Shown: positions 22,122 through 34,258 of the stretch, one piece after another
Layout of the letters: every line of letters begins with the position of its first letter
Position numbering within the stretch: position 1 is the first letter of the stretch
Origin: Chlorokybus atmophyticus
Lineage: Eukaryota > Streptophyta > Chlorokybophyceae > Chlorokybales > Chlorokybaceae
Length of the DNA: 64,000 nt
Assembly (NCBI GenBank): GCA_009103225.1
Contig: RHPI01002069.1
Location: 698,063-762,062 of the forward strand
Reading direction: 5' to 3'
Notes under the pieces: generated by a model
The model's database searches: none
The model's input: only the letters and a program-made list of their open reading frames with translations
Told to the model about the DNA's origin: nothing
Position numbers and translations under genes: made by a program

Positions 22122-24198
22122 ATATGGTTGAGGACGGCTCAAACAGATTGCTCCAGTACTGGATAGCGGAACCTGTGTGATGCTGGCCAAATTGAGATTA
22201 TGACATGTTGATTAAGTAGGAGCAAAATTAGTATCAAATACATAATTTCCTGAGTATGTAACAATATAGTCGCATTGCGTGCGCACCTCAAACACCCAAT
22301 ATTAGTGCTATACAATAAGGCAAGTGTGGTTGCGAGATTAAGTGCTTGGTTGCACTTAGGCAACTAAGACATGGTTGACATAAGAGTGATTGTAAGGCAC
22401 ACTCAAGGTTAAGAAACGTAAATGTGCCTACCTTGTGTGTGGTTTTATCCCACACAGCGGGATGTGTTGTTATGCAAGCGAGGATTTGATATGTCATCAC
22501 TATAAAAATATACATTTTTATCACACCCTGGTATTAACCATTGCTTTGGTCGGCTTGGTTTACCTTTGTGTATTGCTTGTTATGCATATGTATGCATAAC
22601 AACACAATGCATTATTAAGCAAAAGCTTTCGTTATCAGCTTCCATTTCTTACTTGATGCAAAATGCACGATGACATGCAGATTATGAGCTTTATTGCTTA
22701 ACGTGTAGGTTAAACATCACATAAAGAAAAAGCACTTTTTAAATTCGCATAATGAAGTGTTGGCGCGCTTAAGAAACTGCGTGCTAAAAGCTTACTACTT
22801 GAGTAAGCGTATGCAAAACACCTTGGTTGATACCACTACCATGCATAATTAAAATGTGACCACTCTGCCGTTTTTGTTGCACATTTGCACCGAGATTGTA
22901 TGCACAAATACGTGATGCAGGAGCGCTTATCTATTCACTGCCCGTCATTTCATGTAATGTTTGGCAGGTGTGAGCTTTTAAGGTGTAACCACACATGTGC
23001 ATGGTATGCTAGCAACCTATGGTGCACGAAGGATAGCTTGCGTCACTCGTTCACATGAACACCAACCTAGATGCTGGTGGACATGTAATTATCCCTGCAG
23101 CATGCACTTATTTCGAGTAGTTTTTAGTTGAAAATGAGGGAAAGTACGCGGAGCGGCCAAGTAAACATGGTAGTGGTATCATAAAAAATCGGAATACCGA
23201 ATTGCTTATCATCAATTTCGCCGTTTTTGCGAGCCCCAATCTTCACTTTTCCCCCATATCTAAAATCTTATGTGTCATGAAATCGGCTTTTGGTCTTCAT
23301 GTGTTGTGTAATCAAGCAAGACAAAACCTTCATTTCTATACACGATGCTTTGCTCGAAGCATGTTGCAAATCACTCCATGCACACAAGCGTTCTTCATGG
23401 ACAATTGCAAGGCAAGCAATGTGTACAGCTATTGAAACCTCCGTAATCGCTTGTTAAAAAATGTGTTTTTTTAAATGACACATAGAATAGCTCCCATGTG
23501 GTGCCATTAACGCTTCAAGATGTAGACGAGACATGCATCATGAGTAGTGTGATGGCCCCGGGTGTAACGCAATTGTGTTAACTTGCTTGCTAGCTTGCGT
23601 GTTACTGTTGTTGTTTGCGGGTGTGTGCACAGACAACATGTTTGCAATATGACTCATACCCTATGCATAATGGCTTTGTTGCTATCAATCAAATTGAGCC
23701 GTTATTGAGAAACCAACATTATGCAATGGTCATCAATGCTATTGCAACTGGCCATTTGCAAGGTCATGCGATGGCATTGATGACCACTGCAATTTGTATA
23801 ACGTTATATCCAGGTTACCCAATCCCGCTGAAACAGCAAACCACTCCAAGCAAAAAGGGAAGAAAACCTGAAAAAGCATCGACGGTGGATGGGGAGCGCG
23901 ACCCGCTTCGCTTTTTCCACGGCTGTCCTTGGCCGCGGTCCAGCTCGGACTCCCTCAACCACACCCAGCCACATGCCCAGGATCAGTCATGCGACCGGCG
24001 CGCACCGGTCAGCCGCTTCAAGGCGCTCGCCGCGGGCGGCCCGCGACCCGGCCCTTGCACAGGCAAGCGCAGACGAGCTCTGTCTCAACGCTGCAGTCCA
24101 CGTGAGTAATTGCACTTGTCAGTGTCGGTAGACGCGGTGCTTCTTGTCGGCGTAAAAGCGGAGTCAAAGACGGGCGGCTTGCCGGTCAGAATGGGGCT
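22122..24198. other. intergenic, AT-rich
   Basis: No gene recognised. Short unrelated frames occur on both strands; none chains across good splice sites. Confidence 0.5.
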
Positions 24199-24206
24199 TA
24201 GGGTTT
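24199..24206. promoter_or_regulatory. telo-box-like motif upstream of RPE
   Basis: TAGGGTTT, 152 bp upstream of the epimerase start codon. Confidence 0.45.
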
Positions 24207-24357
24207 CGGACAGTAACGTGGCCAAGCTTGTGGGCGACAGTAGTGGTGTCAGTGTCGTCGGCGTCAAGGGCGGGGTAGGTGTCTGAGCGGTCGGAGCGAA
24301 GTCAGTGCCTGGTGGGTGTTGAGGGAGGAGCGTAGTTGTGCGTCGTAACCAGCAGCC

Positions 24358-26009
24358 ATGGCGGCGGCGATGTTGTCCAGCAGCGTCATGCAGACTGCGT
24401 CCAAGGCGACGCTGTCGTCTCGTCAGGGGACTGCCCAGCCGCTGAGCGCCCGGTACCTGCTTTGCATGCGTTATCAGTCGCGTACTTCCTTGCAGGCGCA
24501 GTGACTGCAGTCTTGCCGACTGGGTTGACAGCTTGCGGTCGCTGCTTATTGCTGATGGCTGCCACGTACATGCTATCTGGAATGGTAGTCGTGTGGTGAC
24601 AGCTTAGTGTCACCAAGCGTGCCTGTGTGTCTCCTACCACGCTTCGTTAGCATCGTTCGTTCATTGATGCAACTTTGTCGCAGCTCTGACGGTGCAGAAG
24701 CACTGCTGCTGTCATTGTTGCTGTGCTATATGACAAGATGATGGTATTAAGGATGGCATCTCATCTCATGCACCGCTCAATTCGTGTGCAGCCCAGCCAA
24801 GGCGTCAGGCTCAAGGAGATGCGTCACGGCCATGACGGCGCGCGTGGACAGGAGCAGCAAGGACAACATTATCATCTCGCCCTCCATCCTCAGCGCCAAC
24901 TTTGCTAAGCTGGGAGAGGAGGTGCAGGCCATTGACAAGGCCGGCGCGGATTGGGTGCATGTGGATGTCATGGACGGCCGTTTCGTCCCCAACATCACCA
25001 TCGGCCCCCTCATCGTGGATGCCCTTCGCCCCGTTACAGACAAAGTCCTTGATGTCCACCTGGTAAGCTTTGTTTTGCTGCAGCACCAGTGATTGCAGGT
25101 GTTCATCAGCCTTATGAGACTGATGTCTGTATTGTTGGCTTCCTTATTCACATGCATGCAGTGAACCAAGCACACTGCAACTCACACATAATCGTCAAGT
25201 CTTGGAAACCTGTGGTTCATCTTGCGTTCAATCACATGGTTATCGCAAGAAGTTGAACCTTCTGATTGCTGTGTTGGATATGTTGAGTTCTTGATGTTGC
25301 CATACATGTCCGTTTGATAGTGCAGCAATAGTTGGCTTTTTCATGCCAGTCTTTTTGCGCCCTGTTGTGTGCGCTACGATTACAGCAGTCTTTTGCCTTA
25401 TGCATGCGCTGATTGCATAGTTGGGCAGTCGCACAAGTTGCAAGTGACACTTGTGGGGGCACGTTGGCATTGCTACATAATTGTCACTGCTGCAGTCACG
25501 TTTATTGCTCACAGCGCTGTGTCTGCCAGATGATTGTGGAGCCTGAACTGCGCGTGCCAGACTTTGCCAAGGCTGGCGCTGACATCATCAGCGTGCACGC
25601 CGAGACAGCCTCGACCATCCATCTGCACCGCACACTGAACCTCATCAAGGATCTCGGCTGCAAGGCCGGCGTCGTGTTGAACCCCGCGACCCCCGCATCC
25701 GTCCTTGAGTACGTGTTGGACGTGGTCGACCTCATCCTGGTCATGTCGGTGAATCCCGGCTTTGGTGGCCAGAGCTTCATTGGCAGCCAGGTGGACAAGA
25801 TCCGGACGCTCCGCCAGATGTGCAATGAGCGTGGTGTGAACCCGTGGATTGAGGTTGACGGTGGTATCAAGGGCGACAACGCATACAAGGTCATTGAGGC
25901 CGGCGCCAACGCACTTGTGGCGGGCTCTGCCGTGTTCAACGCCCCAGACTACAAGCAAGCTATTGACAGCATCCGTGCAAGCAAGCGCAAGGAGTTGGTG
26001 GCTGCTTAA
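24358..26009 (+). CDS. RPE: ribulose-phosphate 3-epimerase, chloroplast
   Basis: Interconverts ribulose 5-phosphate and xylulose 5-phosphate in the Calvin cycle and pentose phosphate pathway. Three exons in phase, 24358-24452, 24792-25062, 25530-26009, give 281 residues. Residues 1-50 are rich in Ala, Ser, Thr and Arg without acidic residues, a chloroplast transit peptide. The TIM-barrel follows: [14 protein letters not shown], then [13 protein letters not shown] with a metal-ligand Asp and Met-Asp pair, LDVHLMIVEPE with the metal-ligand His, [13 protein letters not shown] (phosphate loop), and WIEVDGGI with the second catalytic Asp. The length and order match plant plastid enzymes. No key residue is missing. 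Confidence 0.97.
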
Positions 26010-28092
26010 GCAACACGCTACAACTGTCTTCACCTGATGTACAATGTTCCTGAGCAATAACGGACAGTCTTGGTTAGGCCTGGTCGCCTTGCAGATCCAG
26101 GCACTGCGGCATGCCTCAGCCGGCCATAGAAGCTGGCAGCCAAACGTGGATGCATGTATCCTAAGAGTTAGTAGTAGGCTATGCTGGCATTATTTTGCTG
26201 TGTGAATTGAGAGTGAGCTTAAGCGAGTTGAGCCCCAGAGAGCGTTTCAGTGTTGGTACTTTGTGGTTCTGTTTGTGTCAATCCAAATGGACTCTCTGTC
26301 CTTTTAGCATGCCAGCAGATTATCAGTTTGGTGAGTGGAAAGGTTATCGTGGTTGATGCTGTAGTGCTTGTCATCCTGTGCACGGAAGATGTTAACCTCG
26401 TATGCTGCATGCAAGGAGTGTCACAACTATGCACACGGTGGCTTTCAAAACCCACACATACAACACGGTATGCTGTACAATCCACCACCGGGCCATATTA
26501 TCTAAACTACTGCTACTCTACTTGCCCTCCCCGTCATTCACACAAGCATGCAAGTGTCAATCACCTGTACAGCACGCAGCAGCAGCGTCAGCCCTGGTTG
26601 TTCTTCACGACAATATTGGCATGGAGCAAGCTAGCAGTATGTGCAGTCAGGCCCTGTCTCTCTCCCCTCCCTCCTCCCTCCCTCCTCCACGCAGACCACA
26701 CCTGGCAGCGCTGTGGACTGCGTGACCATGGTGGTACGGTTGCAATATGTGACCTCCTGTTTTGCGGCAGCGCCAGACTGCCAGCGGTTGGCCCAGGCGC
26801 TCTGACTGACGCAGGTCGAGTAGCTTGTACTTGCGCATGCGACAGCTGCTGTAACTGCAGGTCTTCAGCAGCCGCATTAGCCAAGGGGCAGGCCACCAGC
26901 AAGCGCGCATTCCGTGTTTGGGGTACGCCAGTGGGATAGTTTTGTAGCAGCCGTTGCAAAGCCCCTGTCAGTGCAAGATGAGCATGGGCTGGTAGTATTC
27001 GCAGATCTTCAGGTGCTGTGTGCTGTAACATCGCCAGCATTTTGTGCACATTGCTCAGTTTCAACTTCAGCAGGCAGGCGAAAGTGAAGTGACACTGCTG
27101 CATACGTTCAGTGAGGCGTTGTATGCATTGGTGGCAATCTCTGTAGCCGAACACCCTTCCTTGTGGGAGGTCTGCTCGCTGATGGTGTGCTTGCATTATC
27201 ATTTGTTGTCTTCGCCAGTGTGGTACCCGTGCCCTTTGTTATGGTGAGTGGTGTGAAAGTGTAAAGTCGGCAGTGAAATGCAACCCGCCGGTGATCATTG
27301 AAAATCATGTTCATGCGCATGCTTTCTGTGCACGACATCGGAGGTTTCCCAGGGCAGTAACAGTGCATTTGACTGAGATGCAAGGTGGAGGTATGCTGGA
27401 CAGAATGCAGCCAGTCAATTGCAGGTTGCAAGGAACATTACAAGCGGGCAACAAACTTGCTGGCGGCCGTGCAACAGCCAGGCACGAATGCTACTGAGTA
27501 GTTGCAACGAGTTTACCATTTGCAACCCTCCTACAACCCTCATCCAAGCACACAACTTGGGAGAAGAAGTGGGAACAGTGCATGCTAGTTCATAGTGACA
27601 CAAACATTGCAACTGTATGCGCCGTGAGCGACTCATAGCATGCCACAAGTGGGGTGTACCTCATTACTGTAGCACTAGCTGCGCTAGCCAGTGATGGCTA
27701 GCAACTCTTAACCGGGAGCTGTTGCGTGAGACCAAATGCTGCTGCTGAGTTGCTCAGCAAAACTAACTCAAGCTTTAATTGCCTTGCTGTCTTCCACGCT
27801 CTTTCCCCGATAAAACACGTCTCCGTGCCACCCATGCGCAGGTTGACCTTATAGAAACAGAATATGCTGTCCGGCTAGGAAGCTGCTGGTTGGCGCCAGG
27901 GGTCGATGGAGGGACGGCCTCAAAACCTGTTCAAGACCATCAGCATTTGCAAGGTCGCCCAACAGCAGTGACTTGACTTTTTGCCTAGCATAAGCACGCC
28001 TGCACCATTTGTTCAATGAACATACCTGTCTGACCACTGCAACTGGCGGGAGGGCCAGATGGCGCATTGCTGACGATCATCAGTGGGATCAA
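26010..28092. other. convergent intergenic region
   Basis: Lies between the 3' ends of RPE (plus) and the helicase gene (minus). A 204-codon minus frame at 26588-27202 has no motif I recognise and overlaps long frames on the plus strand, so I do not call it a gene. Confidence 0.5.
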
Positions 28093-31000
28093 TCAAGTTG
28101 CGGTCATGGCTGCACGCCCTGCCACCTTAGGCATCTTCTTGCTCATGCCATCTTCAACGTCCTTCATCTTGTAATAATGCGGGGCAATTTCGACCAGCCA
28201 TTCGGGCTTGATCTCCGTCACTTGTCGCATGTACTCCTTGCTTGTGTACACCAACTCATGATAAACCACATTCGTAGGAAGCACCTGCATGGCCAACAAA
28301 ACATGAGCGCAGGAGCAGCAAGGATGTGCTTGGTGCTCAGCTCCTAGTGAAAGACAAACATCACTGAACAAGCGAAGAAAGCCACAGCCTGCATGCCAAA
28401 TGATCACTTAGCCAACCTGGGCCAGGCCAGAACTGGGATGAATATGCACAGTCTGCGGGTTCTTGACTGTCCGATACGCTCCTGTTCGCTGCAATCGGGC
28501 AGTGTGGTAAAAGAAGCCGGCCGTGATAGCTTTCTTGATGGCATCCAGCTCGTGAGAGTTGCTCTCGGATTCAATCTCAACGCGCTCCAGAAGACCAACA
28601 AGCTGGTCTCTGATGTCTCTGGCGCGTTTCATACTCCGCACCTGCCATGCAACAATTCCAGTGTTGGAAACTGCACTGTTCAAAGAAGCAGCACGCACTT
28701 GCAATACCTCATTGGCCTGCAAACTTATCTCACGCTGGATAAATTACTGCTTACCTGGATGTAGTTCTCATAGCAGTACTGCGTTGCGAAATTGGTGTCT
28801 GCCCAGGCAGAGTACACCTTCAGCAAGGCGAGATGGTCTCCGATATTGCCAGCGTGGTAGTTCATGCGGGCGTTATCAGCATGGACCGCCTTGTCCTTCG
28901 GTCGGTAGAACACGGAGTTGCCAATGGACAGCATGGCGGAGATGGTGAGAACCTCCTCTGTGCAGTGGTAGGTGCTGGACGCTATGATCATCTTCGACAG
29001 CATGGGGTCAACTGGGAACTCTGCCATCTTTCTGCCAAGCTTGGTAAGCTCTCCTTTGTCGTTGAGAGCTCCTAGCGCATACAACTGCTCCAAAGCACGC
29101 AGCAGGGTTTCTGCCGGGGGCGGGTCCATGAAGTCAAAGTTGATGAGATCATTGATGCCCAGACTCTTCAACATGAGCACAACATTGCCCAGGTTCGTGC
29201 GCTGAATCTCCGGCACCGTGTTGTCCTCCAGTTCGTGCTGGTAAGACCAGGCCGTGTACAGCCTGAAACACTTCCCCGGGGACGTGCGCCCCGCGCGTCC
29301 TGCACGCTGAAGTGCCGAGGCTTTTGAGATTGGCGTGACAATCAACGACTCCATGCCTGTTCTTGGGTTGTATGCCTTCTGCTTGCAGAAACCAGGGTCG
29401 ATGACATACTTGATGCCGTCAATTGTCAGTGAAGTCTCAGCAATGTTTGTCGCCAGGACCACCTTGCGTGCTCCAGGTGGAGTGGGCTCAAAGATCTTTG
29501 CTTGCATATCAGATGGCAGGTTGGCATAAATGGGGCAGATTATCAACTCCGCAATCTTGGATCCCAGACCACGCGTGCGCTGCTTTAGAATCTCTTCAGA
29601 AGCCTCAATCTCCTCCTGTCCAGTGTAAAAAACTAGAACATCTCCAGCAGGCTGAGTTATGTGAATTTGCAGTATGGTCACTATAGACGCGTCAAGGTAG
29701 TCCGCCTCAGGTGCTTTTGTGTACATGATGTCCACAGGGTAGCGCCGTCCAGGAATGCGGAAGATTGGTGCATAGTCAAAGTACTCGGAAAACTTCTCAG
29801 CATCCAGCGTAGCACTTGATATCAGCAGCTTGATGTCAGGGCGGAAGCGTGTGATATCCTTGACCAGCCCAAAGAGCACATCGGTGTGCAGAGTACGCTC
29901 GTGAGCCTCGTCCACGATCATGACACTATAGCTTGCGAGGTCGGGTTCTCCAAGGAACTCGCGCAGCAACATGCCGTCCGTCATGTACTTCAGGATCGTC
30001 TTTTCTGAAGTGCAGTCCTCAAAGCGGATGGAGTACCCGACTTCATTCCCGAGCTTGACGTCCATTTCCTGTGCCACGCGCGCTGCCACGCTCATGGCAG
30101 CGACACGCCTTGGCTGCGTGCAACCAATCTTGCCACGCGAAGTGTAGCCTGCTTCGTGCAAGTACTGCGGAATCTGTGTGGTTTTCCCTGACCCTGTCTC
30201 GCCGACAATGACAAGCACCTGATGCTCCTCAATCGCCTTTAACAACTCTTCACGATAAGGGTACATAGGCAGCTTCTTCCTCTCGTCCAGTATCTTCTGG
30301 TGTGCGGTCTTGTGTTCAACAGCTTTCTGGGCCTCTATGTACTCCTCCGTGTCTTCAACCCGCTCGCCAGCCAACAGCTCATCCTTGATGAAGTCGATCT
30401 GGTCTTCAAACACAAATTCATAGTCCTCAACCTTCTTCTTTTGATCCTTTGCACCAAATTTCATGGAAGCTTTATGTAATTGATGTTCTTCCCAAGCCTC
30501 CTGCTCGGCAAAAGGGTTCATCTTGCCATCGCCTTCTTCCGTGTCCCGATACCGTTGCATGGCAACCTCAAACCTTTTGTCTTGTCGCACATGACCTTCC
30601 TGATCATAAGCTTCTGGCATTCGGTATCCGACTATCTCGTCAACGTCTTTTGCGCGCTGCTCGGCCAACTCAAGAAGATGTTTCTTGTACTCAAACTCTG
30701 CGCGCTCTTTTGCAGTCAGCTTCACTCCATCAAACAAGTACTGCTCGTCGGCGATGGCGTCGCGCAGCTCATCAAGCTTCTTCTGTTCGCGCATCTTCAG
30801 GTACTCTTGACGCGACACCTCGCGCAGTGTGGGTACGAGGGCCTCGCGGTCCTCTTCACCCAAAGCCATGCGCTTCAGCTTTTCGGCTTCAGCCTGCAAC
30901 CAGAGCACAGATGTTTGGTGAACAGCTACATGCAAGTGACGAATCCGTGGAATTGTCGTGGGCACAGTGATGCCAATGTGCATGCTGACCTGTTTGCTTA

Positions 31001-32025
31001 ATTTGCCAGGTTCTGCGACTTTCTTCGTCTTCTCCTCATCACGGGCTTTCAGTCGCTCTTCAAACTCCTCCTTCTCCTTCTGGTCCCGTTCGCGCTCACG
31101 CTCGCGCTCCAACTCTTCCTCATCTTCATCCAACTCTTTGCGTCGCTTTGGTATCTGTGCAGTTGATGCAAAGCAATAAATAGCCCGCATTGGTAGGAGC
31201 AAGTCACTCATGGGCAAAGTAAACTTGCTAAGCATCCGATAATCACACTGACCTTCACATGCTCTTCTTCATCAGCGTCATCTTCACCTCCTCGCTTGCG
31301 CATGTGCTTCTTCCGTTTCTTGACCTTGTCTTCCACCAGCGGCGGTGCATGATCGTCATCGGCATCCAGCAGCGCGTAGCTCTCATTCTTCCTGGCAAAA
31401 TCTGCTGCGGCCCTCTCATCGATCTTAGCGGCTGACGCCTTCTGTTGCCTCGGCACTCTTACAAGGAGCTGGTCAGCAAACTGCCGAGTGCTAGCGCCCT
31501 CCGGCAGTCCCTATGTGAGCAGCTGTCAGTATGAACTGATGCACAGATATGATACCAAACTACGTAACAGTACTACTGCAAGCATGCCACACGATCATGA
31601 TCAGAGCAGCAGATGTGAGAAGTTGTACTGAAGATGCGTGTGGGCGGCAATTGCTAAGGTGTGCAAAACGTAAGGTGCCTGATTGCAACTGTCCAGCATG
31701 ATACTGCCAATGCGATACTGTGCACATGCAACATGAAGTAGAACTCCACAACCAAACACCCCTACAAACGAACACGGTGTGCATGCGGTATTACATGATG
31801 TTATTGGATACCGCACTTTGGAGTTTGTGATGCCGCAATCCAACCCACAAACACAGCCACATAGCGATGATGTACCTGTCCGACAAGTTGAGAAGTGAGA
31901 GTGGCTGCAGAGGGCGTCTTTTTCGCAAGGGCGAGGATGTAAGCAGATATGCTGGCCTCCGCAAACCCCAGCAGCGAGTACAGCTGGTCGTCCACAAACT
32001 CCCGCAAAGCCCTATCGCTCGCCAT
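28093..32025 (-). CDS. PRP2: spliceosomal DEAH-box RNA helicase PRP2/DHX16
   Basis: An ATP-dependent helicase that activates the spliceosome before the first transesterification. Six exons in phase: 31876-32025, 31253-31510, 30990-31154, 28755-30893, 28417-28641, 28093-28284; 1042 residues, close to human DHX16. Residues 1-50 match the DHX16 N terminus. An acidic and Arg/Glu-rich coiled region runs to about 400. The helicase core shows GETGSGKT (about 415), DEAH with SAT, and QRAGRAGR, then the helicase-associated and OB-fold regions ending [17 protein letters not shown] and EIAPHYYK. The 96-bp intron 30894-30989 is a multiple of three and free of stops, so its retention would keep the frame. 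The start chosen gives exactly 50 codons in exon 1; an in-frame upstream GTG frame was not used. It shares a promoter region with bL27m. Confidence 0.97.
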
Positions 32026-32278
32026 TCCTACAGATTGACGCCCAGCGCCAGCCCGCACCCAGGCGCAGGCGCTACTACCTCATCTTAAAGCCAACCAAGT
32101 CCAGCAAGCACCAACCACCTGCGACTGCCTCTCGCCGCATGCACATTCACCACCAGTGATTGGCTTCTCTCACCGGCGTTCTGCACCTCCTCCTCCTCCT
32201 CCTCCTCCCACACCCGCTCCGCCGTCGCCGTTGCCGTCGCCGCCGCCCAGCAATCAGTCAGATTTTGTAGCAGAAGTT

Positions 32279-32286
32279 AACCCTAA
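32279..32286. promoter_or_regulatory. telo-box-like motif, PRP2/bL27m divergent promoter
   Basis: AACCCTAA, 53 bp upstream of the bL27m start and 254 bp upstream of the PRP2 start. Confidence 0.4.
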
Positions 32287-32338
32287 TCTGTTTGTGTAGG
32301 CGAAGGCGGTGGTGGTGTTGTGGGTGGCGTTGGCGACG

Positions 32339-33260
32339 ATGGCGGCAGCGGCGATGGCGGCAGGACGAAGCTTGCGGAGCTGCGCCGCCTCTACGACGCT
32401 CGCGCGGTTGGCGTCGGGGGCGGCGGCGGGGCCGGCCTCAGGTGAGTGCGATGTCACTGCGCTGTGCAAGCAGTGAGGCGAGTCCAGTGCATAGGTCACA
32501 CTGAAGCTCTGTGTATGCGTGCTTCTGTCATCAGGGCTGTCGGCGGCGGGGAGTCTGGTGGGAGAGGCGGGTCTGGGCGGCACTGCGCTGCGGCGCTGGG
32601 CCACGAAGAAGGCCGGCGGATCCACGCAGAACGGACGAGACTCGCAGCCCAAGTTTCTGGGGGTGAAGAAGTTTGGCGAAGAGGTGCGGCATGCTAGGCT
32701 ACGTTCTGGAATTGCGTTGATTGGTTTGCATGTCGGGTCAATGCTATGCCACGTGTTTGCTTAACACATTTGCATGCATATTAATGCAGTTAGGTTAATG
32801 TGCACAAGCAAGCGTACCGTACTGCCAGTAGCAGCTGCCGTCCTGCTTCTCATTCTTACGCATGCGCGTGCGCACGATGCTTGCTTGGGTGCGTACACAC
32901 AAGTGTTGTTGGCACATGCAATGCGCATATGATTGCTCCAGATGTTGCTGCGATCAGCACATACACAGCCTTGTTAGAGAGCGCGTCTGCCTACGCAAGC
33001 ATGCAATCCAATGCTGTTCAGTTTGCGCTGTATGGGTTGCGTTTGTTGACATTCGCTGTGTATTGCAGTATGTAAAGGCGGGTAACATCCTAGTACGGCA
33101 GCGCGGCACCAAGTTTTACCCTGGGGACAATGTGGGCATGGGGAGGGATCACACGCTGTTCTCGCTGATCAAGGGTCGAGTCAAGTTCATCAAGGACAAG
33201 TTCCGGAAAAGGCGGTATATTGCGGTGGAACCACTGATCCCACAAACTGCTGCTGCTTGA
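32339..33260 (+). CDS. mitochondrial large ribosomal subunit protein bL27m
   Basis: A ribosomal protein near the peptidyl-transferase centre. Three exons in phase, 32339-32441, 32535-32683, 33069-33260, give 147 residues. The first 50 are Ala/Ser/Arg-rich and act as a presequence. The conserved L27 body begins [17 protein letters not shown] and continues [15 protein letters not shown] and [16 protein letters not shown] and VKKFG rather than the bacterial/plastid pattern favour the mitochondrial paralogue. It is divergent to PRP2 with 313 bp between start codons. Confidence 0.95.
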
Positions 33261-34258
33261 GGTCAACTTCCTCACTGTATAACAGTCCTGCTAGAGAAGG
33301 CATGCTTTGCTTACTTGTTGTCATAGATTAAAATCCGTGATTGTGCTGGTGTGCAAGGTTGTTGGCAAACAAGCACTCGTTGTCTTCTGGTAGCTGTTGC
33401 CGCACTTGCACTGGGCGTTATGTCAAACGCCCGACCTGCACTGGTGCAGCCATTGTGGCAAGCATGTGCAGCCTAGTGTTGATTGCAAAAGCCATTTGCA
33501 TCAGTTGCATTGCATCAATATGCTCGTACAAGGTGGTCATTTCTGTATGGTTGCAAAATATTTGCAATTGGTATGCGAACCAGGGCTGCTAGTGTGATTG
33601 CTGTATGCACACATGTACCATGCACATTATCTTGGAGTGTAGAAAGTATGCAATGCTGTGCATGTGACTCACCATGGCACGGCCCATGCAACATACGCCA
33701 GCACAAGCCCAGTCCAACGTGGCAGCAACTTATTTCACCACCGGGCTGCCTACACAACCTAGGTAGCTAGCTTCGCTATTGCCCTTACCCCGTTAGTCAA
33801 CATGCATGCATCATCACCTGCGACACCGCCAGTAGCGTCAGCCTTGCACCAACGGATGTCAACGAGCACTACGACCAGCAGACCAAACTCCCCCCACCAC
33901 CGCTCTCCCACACCGCCACCACCGCCAGTACTGCTGCTGCGGCTGCCGGCTTAGGGTTTCGTCAGTCGTACCACTCACACGCACGGTGGCATGCACGGCT
34001 CAAACTCCCTGCGTGGATGCGTTCATTTGTCCCTGACTGGTAGTAGTCATGTGTGCCAAGCGCAGCTCTTATGTGGTCTATGCATTCATGCGTCAACTTT
34101 TTGCCTGGAACCACATTCGCTAGGCCTCGTAGCTCGCACTCGAGCTACAATGACATGACAATAGGCTATGACATCATGACAACTCTGTGTTCGTGTACAG
34201 TTTTTTCGTACCACAGCATGTTCGCATGACATGCTGTTAGGCTGGCATCATAACATTG
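33261..34258. other. convergent intergenic region with an orphan telo-box
   Basis: Lies between the 3' ends of bL27m and MnmE. No gene recognised, but TAGGGTTT at 33952-33959 matches the motif otherwise found at gene starts here, so a short or non-coding transcript may begin nearby. Confidence 0.4.
33952..33959. promoter_or_regulatory. orphan telo-box-like motif
   Basis: TAGGGTTT within a pyrimidine- and CCACCACC-rich tract, with no gene assigned on either side. Confidence 0.3.

Noticed and set aside
26588-27202. 204-codon minus-strand frame between RPE and PRP2
   Set aside because: No motif, no supporting splice structure, and the plus strand is also open here.
28725-31235. Reading 28725-31235 as a single 836-codon gene
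   Set aside because: It contains the in-frame intron 30894-30989 and intronic ends; family alignment and splice sites support the six-exon PRP2 model.
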